DNA of 34,369 nt from Pirellulales bacterium (GTDB lineage Bacteria; Planctomycetota; Planctomycetia; Pirellulales; JADZDJ01): the NCBI GenBank assembly GCA_035656635.1, contig DASRSD010000057.1, forward strand, positions 1 through 34,369. The letters are read 5' to 3'. Position numbers and translations under genes: made by a program. Under the pieces are notes generated by a model. It did not search any database. It had not been told where the DNA came from and saw nothing but the letters and a program-made list of their open reading frames with translations. Below are positions 1-7,100 of this stretch, one piece after another; within the stretch, counting starts at the first letter, position 1, and each line of letters starts with the position of its first letter.

Positions 1-176
1 GGCCCAGCGGCACGTAGTGCAACAATTGCAGACTTGGAAAGCTCTTGGTTGTTTGAGACCACCAAACCGGCCTGTTGCTGCAGGGTAAATCCGTATCCCT
101 GGGTACTATCCATCGCAAGACTTACAACAATTGATAACAAGCCCGTCATCAGTGCCGTGCGCACTTTGCATCGCAT
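1..176 (-). CDS. Partial exported protein, N-terminus only
   Basis: Reading the minus strand from an ATG at 174-176 gives an open frame of 58 codons that runs off the left edge of the window. An AAGGAG ribosome binding site lies just upstream (about 184-189), which supports this start. The first residues are basic (MRCKVRTALMTG), followed by a hydrophobic stretch (LLSIVVSLAM) and a polar region, as in a Sec signal peptide; the visible mature part is FTLQQQAGLVVSNNQEL and onward. No domain can be named from so little sequence. It is transcribed in the same direction as the ThuA-type gene upstream of it, with a gap of about 160 bp, so it could share that transcript or use its own promoter. Confidence 0.6.
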   Translation of the reverse strand, partial: MRCKVRTALMTGLLSIVVSLAMDSTQGYGFTLQQQAGLVVSNNQELSKSAIVALRAAG

Positions 177-336
177 GGCTACACTCCTTGATCTGAGTAT
201 ACGGGTCACCGAGTGGAAGAATTCTCCACGACCGCGGCAACCACTGCTACAGATAGTAACCGCTACAGATCGACGATAGTGTAAAGAGTTTGTAACGAGC
301 CGCTTAGGCTACACCAGCAGGCAAATTTGCCGCCTT

Positions 337-1362
337 TTATTTTTCATTTTGCTTTTTGTCGGCGGCTTCTTTGACAGCCGCTTCTTGCGCTGCAAATTCC
401 TCCAATTTGGCGGCGACGTCGCTATTCCCTTTTTCAATTAAAGCAGCAGTGACGTTCGGATTTGGTGTGGCAGTGCCGGAAATTTCACCCCGTGCCCACT
501 TAATGGCGGCAAGAAGGCAATCCCGGTAACGAGGGTCGGCCCAAACGCTCTCGTTGTGTCCGAGGCTGATGTAGAACACTCGGCCATCGCCAAACTCCTT
601 GCACCAGGCGATAGGAACGTGATAGGGCTGCGTGATTTTATTTTTTACGTCCTTGTTAAACACCGAGTGGCCGATGTCCAAACTCATCAGCTCATGAACT
701 TTTTCCGGTTGCCAATTTTTAATTTGATAGATCTCATCCGTAATCGTGAATTCCTTGCCCCAGGGCTTACAAATGGGATGTTCGGGATCGTCGACGATCA
801 CGGCCACTTTGCTTTTGCTCGTCCACGGATGTTGGTTGAACGACCCGCCAATCATTTCCCAATAGGGCTGGTAGTCTTCTAAAGTATCCGTCGCGGAGTG
901 CACGCCGATAAATGCATGTCCTTTTTGTTTCGCCCAGTCTTTACAAAGGTAGTCCAAAATTGCATCATCGACCGGCCACTGTTTTCGAGTGCCGGTGGTG
1001 TAAAACATCACAATGTCATAATTCTGCAAGTTTTCCTTCGTAAGATCTTTCAGAACATCCTGAGTGCAGTCGACCGTGAACAAATTGCTGGATTTGGCCC
1101 AATCGGTCACGGCCTGTTCCGCGGGAGCAAGCTGACCACCTTTACGAGTAACTGCCGAATGTTTGAATCCGAAGCTTTGCGTGACAAACAGAATGCGCGC
1201 CGGCTTGCTTGCAGATGAATTCGAAGAGTTTTCTGCCGCGGGCAGATTTTTGAGGACGACAAAGACAACTACGAGAGTTGCGGCCGATAACGCCCAACCC
1301 GCAAATCGAGAATGCAACATGAGGGATGCTCCAAATCGCGAAGATTCGCTTGGTTTACGCAT
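337..1362 (-). CDS. ThuA-domain protein with N-terminal signal/anchor
   Basis: The 341-residue product has a hydrophobic N-terminal segment (roughly residues 22-40, GWALSAATLVVVFVVLKNL), so it is exported or membrane-anchored. From about residue 55 to 290 it matches the ThuA-like, class I glutamine amidotransferase-type fold common in planctomycetes: RILFVTQSFGFKHSAV at the start, IVMFYTTG, GHAFIGVHSATDT, then the histidine-containing FNQHPW and GRVFYISLGHNESVW blocks. Family members are linked to trehalose or other sugar metabolism, but the exact reaction is not established for this branch. The C-terminus (about 310-341) is a charged Ala/Lys/Glu-rich helix. Neither the ATG at 1362 nor the internal ATG at 1320 (which would begin MLHSRFAGW) has a good ribosome binding site, so the start is uncertain. 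It is divergent from the PAP2 gene. Confidence 0.85.
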   Translation of the reverse strand: MRKPSESSRFGASLMLHSRFAGWALSAATLVVVFVVLKNLPAAENSSNSSASKPARILFVTQSFGFKHSAVTRKGGQLAPAEQAVTDWAKSSNLFTVDCTQDVLKDLTKENLQNYDIVMFYTTGTRKQWPVDDAILDYLCKDWAKQKGHAFIGVHSATDTLEDYQPYWEMIGGSFNQHPWTSKSKVAVIVDDPEHPICKPWGKEFTITDEIYQIKNWQPEKVHELMSLDIGHSVFNKDVKNKITQPYHVPIAWCKEFGDGRVFYISLGHNESVWADPRYRDCLLAAIKWARGEISGTATPNPNVTAALIEKGNSDVAAKLEEFAAQEAAVKEAADKKQNEK

Positions 1363-1377
1363 TTAGACTACTTGGAA

Positions 1378-1406
1378 ATCGTAACAGCACCATTCCATAA
1401 GTTCAA
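1378..1406 (-). promoter_or_regulatory. Putative sigma-70 type promoter for the ThuA gene
   Basis: On the minus strand TTGAAC (1401-1406) and TACGAT (1378-1383) are separated by exactly 17 nt. Transcription would start near 1371, only about 9 nt before the ATG at 1362 or about 51 nt before the ATG at 1320, which favours the second start. This is a match by eye to a loose consensus. Confidence 0.3.
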
Positions 1407-1565
1407 CTATGCCAGTCGGTTGAATGGGGCAGTTGTGCCAGAGGCGAATCCGGCCTGCGATAAGTTGGCATTCACGCAATACCAACGGAGTGATATTGTT
1501 CTGTCGCATTCTGTGCTTCGCAGGGATACCATGGTGCGATCAGCGCATTCACAAAGGTTCGCGCA

Positions 1566-2315
1566 ATGAGCGTATTCATTGGAACTAAACGCCTAGCCTC
1601 CAAAAACCGATCTCCTTTGCGCCGAATGGGTGGACAAGCAGCGATTGAAATACGAGAGCGACCGAACGCCTGGCGACTCGTCATTCCCACGGTACTAATT
1701 GCTGTGGGCTGTGCAGCGCTGGCAGTCGACATGCCTTTGGCTCGATGGTTTGACGCACGGAGCCTGCCGGGGTTTTTCAAAAAGAGTTTTGATTTGGCTG
1801 AAGTGTTTGGCCACGGCCAAGGCGTCGCGGCAATTCTATTGACCATTTGGATTTTAAGTCCACAACTGCGAAGTCGGTTGCCGCGTGTCATCTGCTGTGC
1901 ATACCTCAGCGGCCTGGCAGCTGATGTCTTGAAATTATTTTTGGCGCGAAGCCGGCCGAACACAATCGATTTTTCTGCTATGCACAGCGTCTGGAAAACC
2001 TTTGGAACGTGGTTGCCATTTTTCTCCAGCAGCGGGCAACAGAGCTTTATCTCCGCACATACTGCAACGGCCATCGGCTTAGCGCTAGGATTATTCTGGT
2101 TGTTGCCCCGCGGCAAGTGGCTGTTTGGATTCTTTGCGTTGTTGGTTGCGCTTCAACGGATCGCAGGGCCGTATCATTTCGCTAGCGATACGTTTTGGGG
2201 CGCCGCGATCGGTTGGCTGGTTGCCAGCGCCTTCTTGCCCGGTGGATGGCTCGCGTCTCGATTCGATCAGGTGGAAAGCAAATTAGCGCTACGAGGAACC
2301 GACGGTTCGCTCTGA
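1566..2315 (+). CDS. PAP2-family phosphatase (membrane)
   Basis: This 249-residue membrane protein has the three phosphatase motifs of the PAP2 / phosphatidic acid phosphatase type 2 family: motif 1 K123-x6-RP131 (KLFLARSRP), motif 2 with catalytic H165 in SFISAHTAT, and motif 3 R198-x5-H204-x3-D208 (RIAGPYHFASD). Hydrophobic segments lie around residues 38-55, 85-98, 108-125, 168-182, 186-198 and 212-226, as expected for a multi-pass enzyme with its active site outside the cytoplasm. Likely substrates are lipid phosphates such as undecaprenyl pyrophosphate or phosphatidic acid; the sequence does not decide which. Motif 2 normally reads PSGH and is ISAH here, while the histidine is kept. An AAAGG stretch lies upstream of the ATG at 1566; Met21 is an alternative start. 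A frame on the opposite strand (1472-2116) is a shadow. Confidence 0.88.
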   Translation: MSVFIGTKRLASKNRSPLRRMGGQAAIEIRERPNAWRLVIPTVLIAVGCAALAVDMPLARWFDARSLPGFFKKSFDLAEVFGHGQGVAAILLTIWILSPQLRSRLPRVICCAYLSGLAADVLKLFLARSRPNTIDFSAMHSVWKTFGTWLPFFSSSGQQSFISAHTATAIGLALGLFWLLPRGKWLFGFFALLVALQRIAGPYHFASDTFWGAAIGWLVASAFLPGGWLASRFDQVESKLALRGTDGSL

Positions 2316-2362
2316 CGCCGATCGACATTCAAAATACGCATAAACCCTCCAAGGGCGCATCA

Positions 2363-2383
2363 CAGGCTGGTGTGATCAGCCTG
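2363..2383. terminator. Hairpin downstream of PAP2 gene (no U-tract)
   Basis: CAGGCTG (2363-2369) and CAGCCTG (2377-2383) form a perfect 7-bp stem with a 7-nt loop, 47 nt after the PAP2 stop codon. No run of T follows on either strand, so this is not a standard intrinsic terminator; it may be a weak or factor-assisted one, or a protein-binding site. Confidence 0.35.
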
Positions 2384-2670
2384 CAGAGTCTGTCGGCGTT
2401 ATCTATAAGCCCATTGATAAGCTGCGTAAATCGCTTTGGGTTTATCAGTTCCATGAACTTTGCTGACTGTTTGCAAGCCTTGGAATGCCAAGGACTTAGC
2501 GTTCTTGGCCAGCTCTAGGAATTAACGCGGAAAATTCGACAATTCCGCCGTTTCTAGGCCGATAATCAATGATGAGTGTAGCGGACTTTCAGAAGTTGCC
2601 GGTTGAACCCGCCTCGATACGGCAACCATCGCCGCTTTGCCAATACAAGACTATGGCGCACGGTTATCTC

Positions 2671-2678
2671 AAGGAGAG
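2671..2678 (+). promoter_or_regulatory. Ribosome binding site fixing the start at 2686
   Basis: AAGGAGAG at 2671-2678 lies 7 nt before the ATG at 2686. It selects this start over the in-frame ATGs at 2569 and 2572. Confidence 0.75.
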
Positions 2679-2685
2679 AGAAAAC

Positions 2686-3963
2686 ATGGCACGGAAGCCT
2701 TTCCATTGGATGTTGCGAACGGCACTGGGCTTAGCTCTGCCGATCGTTTCGACCGCACTTGCGGATGAAAAGCCGATTTCGATCCGTCCGCAAACCACTA
2801 ACGATTCGGCCGTAATGCATGCCGTTGACAAGGAGGCAAGCCCTCCGAGCGCCAGCGCTCCGACCGAAGCCGCTCCGCTCAATGCAACCGAAAATGCAGA
2901 AACCACGGAAATGGAAAATGGAGTAGAAGTGATTCGGGAGCGGTTTTCCAATTCTGCCGTGAAGGTCGAGCGGCACGTGACCCAAGATTCTGAAGGAAAC
3001 TACTACAATCACGGCTTATGGACTGAATGGGACGAGAAAGGCCGCTTGGTCGGTAGCGGAGAATATCGCTATGGTAAACGGCAGGGCCGGTGGCTGCGTT
3101 GGTATGGCCAATCCGATTCGCCAATGTTTAATGGCCCGTTATACAAGGACTTTCAATCACCATTCATCGGCGAAGCCAATTTTGAAGATGGTGTTTTAAA
3201 CGGCACTTGGAAAATCTTCGATTCAAAAAATCGCAAGGTAAGCGAGTGGGAATTCGATCACGGTGAACGGACTGGCAAGAGCGTTTGGTATTACCCCAGC
3301 GGACAAAAACATCGTGAAGTGGATTATCGCGCAGGCCAAATCGACGGCGAAGTAGTGGAGTGGGGACCAGATTACAAGGTCACCTCGCGCGAAAAATACA
3401 TTGATGGTCGCCATTTGGCCGAGCAGGACGATTTTTACTCCCCAGGCCAGAAACGGGCCGAAGGATGGATTTTGTTCGCCAAAGAAGTTACCAAATCGAA
3501 TTACGATTTTTGGAACGGAATTGCTTCGACGCAAGTCGTTAGCACGGAAGGCGTCAACCAGCGTCATGGCTTGTGGACCTGGTGGCACAAAAATGGACAG
3601 AAACAAATGGAAGGTCGCTACGAAGCCGACCAACCGGTGGGAAAATTCTCGTGGTGGTACCCCAGCGGTCAAAAACAACTGGAAGGCGAGTATTTGGCTG
3701 GCAAGCAACAAGGCAAATTCATCTGGTGGCATCCCAACGGCCAAAAGCAGCTAGAAGGCGCTTACATCGCTGGCGTGCTCACTGGAAAGTGGACTCGCTG
3801 GAACTCCGAAGGGCACGTGGTGGAAGTGGGCGATTACACCGCCGACGGCAAGCAGCAACTGGTTCAGGAACCTCACCAATTGCCTAACGCCGAAGAAGCC
3901 ACTCCGAATTTGGAAGCCGTGCAACCTGTCGGACCGGGTGGCTCTTCACGGCTCAAACGTTAA
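2686..3963 (+). CDS. Exported YwqK/MORN-type repeat protein
   Basis: From the ATG at 2686 the 425-residue product opens with a typical signal peptide (MARKPFHWMLRTALGLALP, cleavage likely after STALA). A Pro/Ala/Ser/Thr-rich spacer follows to about residue 75. The rest is a ladder of repeats of the type G-x-W-x-x-W-x-x-x-G-(Q/K)-x-x-x-E-G-x-Y, as in MORN and YwqK-family (toxin_YwqK) proteins. At least seven repeats can be seen; the last four (residues 295 to about 390) are regular 24-residue units such as GKFSWWYPSGQKQLEGEY. YwqK has been described as an antitoxin in Bacillus, but in planctomycetes such secreted repeat proteins usually have no toxin partner, and none is visible here. Likely a beta-hairpin surface or periplasmic scaffold; the function is unknown. 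The C-terminal 40 residues are Pro/Glu/Gln-rich and disordered. Confidence 0.82.
   Translation: MARKPFHWMLRTALGLALPIVSTALADEKPISIRPQTTNDSAVMHAVDKEASPPSASAPTEAAPLNATENAETTEMENGVEVIRERFSNSAVKVERHVTQDSEGNYYNHGLWTEWDEKGRLVGSGEYRYGKRQGRWLRWYGQSDSPMFNGPLYKDFQSPFIGEANFEDGVLNGTWKIFDSKNRKVSEWEFDHGERTGKSVWYYPSGQKHREVDYRAGQIDGEVVEWGPDYKVTSREKYIDGRHLAEQDDFYSPGQKRAEGWILFAKEVTKSNYDFWNGIASTQVVSTEGVNQRHGLWTWWHKNGQKQMEGRYEADQPVGKFSWWYPSGQKQLEGEYLAGKQQGKFIWWHPNGQKQLEGAYIAGVLTGKWTRWNSEGHVVEVGDYTADGKQQLVQEPHQLPNAEEATPNLEAVQPVGPGGSSRLKR
3568..3855 (+). repeat. Four tandem 72-nt coding repeats
   Basis: Units begin at 3568, 3640, 3712 and 3784, each encoding 24 residues starting with Gly-(Leu/Lys)-(Trp/Phe). Units two and three are the most alike (GGxCAAAA(A/G)CA(A/G)CT(G/A)GAAGGCG core). 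They are within the YwqK-type gene and show recent internal duplication with divergence. Confidence 0.7.
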
Positions 3964-4039
3964 ACACTCACGCTTGATAAAAGTGTCGGCTTTCGCAGCG
4001 CATGGATTGCCATGCATTTCAGAAAAAATCAAGCAAGCA

Positions 4040-4070
4040 AAAAGCCCAGGGCCACAATCCCTGGGCTTTT
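4040..4070. terminator. Bidirectional intrinsic terminator
   Basis: AAAAGCCCAGGG (4040-4051) and CCCTGGGCTTTT (4059-4070) pair perfectly over 12 bp around a 7-nt loop. The A-run on one side and T-run on the other make it a terminator in both directions. It lies between the convergent repeat-protein gene (ends 3963) and PEP-CTERM gene (ends 4126). Confidence 0.9.
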
Positions 4071-4125
4071 TGTATTGCAATCAGAATGATAAGTCAGGTT
4101 CGCGAAAATGAAACAACTGCCGGTG

Positions 4126-7100
4126 CTAAGACGCGCGAACCCTGCGGCGTCGGGCCGCGCTCCAAACGAGGGGCAGAGCCAAACCCAATAACACGAGCGA
4201 GCTCGGTTCCGGCACCGGGGCATTGCTGCCTTGGCCGTTGAGCAAGTTGTTAATCAAATACTGCACGTCCATGTTATTAATCAGCCCGTCGTGATTCTGA
4301 TCGAGCACCGCGTCCATTTCGTCGGGATTCAAGGTGATGCCATACGGATTGGTCGTCTGATACCCGGTCAAATTAACCAGCGCCGCTTCCTCGGCAATAA
4401 TGTCTCGGGCGTCGTAATGACCGTCGTTATTTACATCGCCGGGCAGCGTGAACGTAACCGCTGGAGCATTGACGGGCTCGATTTCTCCATTGCCGCCCGA
4501 CTTAAACATAGCGCCAGTTCCAAAGCCGGAAAAATTAATTTGAGCAAGCTGACTGCCATCAAGCGTGCTACCATCATCGACGGACCCTACAAAAACATGA
4601 TCGAGGCCGGGCGTCCAATTGTTGATTGTTAACGTAGCAGTAGAATCCCAGGTAATGGCCTGATTGGTCGTGCTACTGGCGGCAAATTGAACAGTCCCGC
4701 TGTTGGGACGTCCGCCCAATCCCAAATCAATAGTAGAATTCGTTGGAATAGGAACGCTGTTGACATCCACACCGTTATCTTTCAGTGTCATCGTTCCTTC
4801 ACCGATATTATGACCATGCGTGGCTAATGTGCCTCCCTGGAAGGTGAACGGCACATCAGTGACCGTCGGCCAGTCTGCGGTAGCATTGAGCACTCCTCCC
4901 AATAACTGCACTCGCACCTCTTGAGCCGTGTCGCCTGGTGTACCACGGGAAAATCCTCCGGCGCCGACATTGAGCGCACCCCCGGAAACCAATACTGCCC
5001 CGACGCCGCCAATACCGCCGGCCGTTCCACCGAATTGGATTTTCTGCACGTTGGCAACGCCTGTGCCGCGAACGAGCATCGCTGAGAAGCCAGCCACACT
5101 GGTTTGACCAATTTGAACACCGGTAGTGGTTTCCGTGGAGGTATACGTTCCACCATTAACATCGAGCACGGTCCATCGCGGAGCTGTTGCAACCCCGGTA
5201 TTGCTGACACCAATAGTGGTTATTCCGGCAACATTCAGACTGCCGTTATCAACGCGAACCTGAGTCGTTGAATTAGCGGCCCCTGAATTAAGACCATCAT
5301 TCAACGCGCCGGTCACGGTGACGTTGCCGCCGTTTACGTATAAGCCGACAGTAGTCAGGGTGGTGGCTGTGGGAGTGGTGGGGTTGGACCCAGCCGGAGG
5401 AATTGGCGTAGTAACTGCGGATGCACTATTTACGCGATTCATGCTAATGCTTCCTGCAGTCAAAGTGCCGCCGGTCACATTGACCAGGTAAGCAGCGTCG
5501 CGGCCAGTACCCTGATCTCCTAAATTCAGAGTTGCAAAATTAGCCGCACCCGTGGTGACATTGAGTGTGGGATTCGAGTTGTTATTAGTCAACAAAGCAG
5601 TGCCGCTGGTGGTAATCGACCCGCCGTTAACGGTTAATATGGAGGCTCCGCTCATGTTCAGCGTCGTGAGATGGTCGAGCTTGCCACTGGCATCCAGTGT
5701 CAACGTGCCGCCGTTGACTGTCACCGCGCCTGACATCGTGTTGTTGGCAGTCAAATCTAAATTGCCTGCGCCGCCTTTAACTAAGGCCAATGTCCCGCCG
5801 GTACCATTATTTAAATGACCCCCATAGGTGGTATTCGCCGCCAAATTCATCGTGATGGTGCCGGTTCCCACGTTGCTGGTAATGAGCGTGGTGGTATCGC
5901 CCGAAAGTGAGCCAATGGTGCCAGGATTTCCATTCAAATCCAATATTGTATTCGCCGCCATCACAAGGTTGACACCTGTGGGAAGCGCAGTGCTGTTGTT
6001 CAATTGCAAAGTTCCGGCATTAAGATTAATTCCGCCACCGGTGGCGGTGCCGAAAGTATTTCCCGTAGCAGGCTGGAGCGACAGGATGCCACTGTTGTTC
6101 TTATTGAGCGTGCCCGTGGCGCCGCTAATATCATTAAAAATCGTTGTGTCACCGGAATGGTTGACATTCAAAACGGTATTCGCACCTAAGCTGACGCTGC
6201 CCGATCCGAATGAACCGGTCGTGGTGTTGTTGCCAAGTTGAATCGTGCCGTTGTTGACCGTTGTTGTGCCGGTGTACGAATTGTTGGCAGTCAGAATTAA
6301 TGTTCCCGCGCCATTTTTCGCTATGGACCCGCCGCTGTTGCTGGGCGCATCGCTGATCTGGCCAGTTAACGTCAAATTGTTTCCGTTAGTGTCAATTGTG
6401 GCCGTAGTATCAGTATCTACATTGATGGCGTTGTTCACCGAAAGATTCGCTGCGTTGGAGCGTATGGTGGGCGATGTTAACTGCCCGCCCATGAACTCGA
6501 TCGAGTTGGCGCCAAAGGCTTGGCTACTGCTAATGACAACAACGCCATCAGTAATCGATGAAGCGCCACTGAAATTGTTTCCAGCGCCCGACAATACCAG
6601 CGTGCCGGGGCCGAGTTTGTTGATTCCGCCCGCGCCCGCAACATTCCCGGACAAAGTAAGCGTACTGGCGGCCAAAGACACATTTACATCCGTGGTCGAC
6701 GTAAGGCTCATGAGGGCATTAATTGTATGGGAACCTTGCGTTACCGTAATCGATGCATTGCCATTTCCACTGTTGTCCATGAAAACGGTATTCGCGCTAT
6801 TGCCTATCGTGTAAGAAGTGGTCGCATTGCTGAATGTAATAGCGCCAATTGTCTTTGAACCGCCATCTACAGTCACCGTCAAAGTTGGAACATTAACGGT
6901 CGTTGTAGCTCCCGTACCAAAAGTGACTGAAGCGCCGACGCCGTTTGGCACCGTATTCGATGACCAATTCGCGGCAGTATTCCAATTTCCGTCCGTGTTA
7001 AGGTTCCAGCTTGCTGGCGGCGTGCCGCCAATAACCAATTCCAGTTCGTTTCCAACTTCTGCGAATTGATAAGTCAAACCGGGCAATCGATTAAGAACAT

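Larger units (their letters stand above)
2316..2685. other. Intergenic region between PAP2 gene and repeat-protein gene
   Basis: This 370-bp stretch holds a hairpin (2363-2383) soon after the PAP2 stop and a strong ribosome binding site at its right end. A frame through 2569-2685 joins the next gene but lacks a ribosome binding site and precedes a clean signal peptide start, so I treat it as leader. I see no other gene. Confidence 0.6.

Noticed and set aside
235-272. Short direct repeat (CTACAGAT, 16-nt period) upstream of the left-edge gene
   Set aside because: Only two copies and imperfect; too little to call an operator.
320-331. 12-bp perfect palindrome GGCAAATTTGCC near the end of the ThuA gene
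   Set aside because: It has no loop and no T-run in the right direction, so it is not a convincing terminator; a chance palindrome or protein site cannot be told apart.
1472-2116. 214-codon minus-strand frame opposite the PAP2 gene
   Set aside because: The plus strand has all three PAP2 motifs; the minus frame has no recognisable domain.
5552-6814. Series of Val/Pro/Leu-rich plus-strand frames across the giant PEP-CTERM gene
   Set aside because: They are antisense to Thr/Gly/Asn-rich repeat coding sequence, which gives hydrophobic shadow frames; none has a ribosome binding site or known domain.
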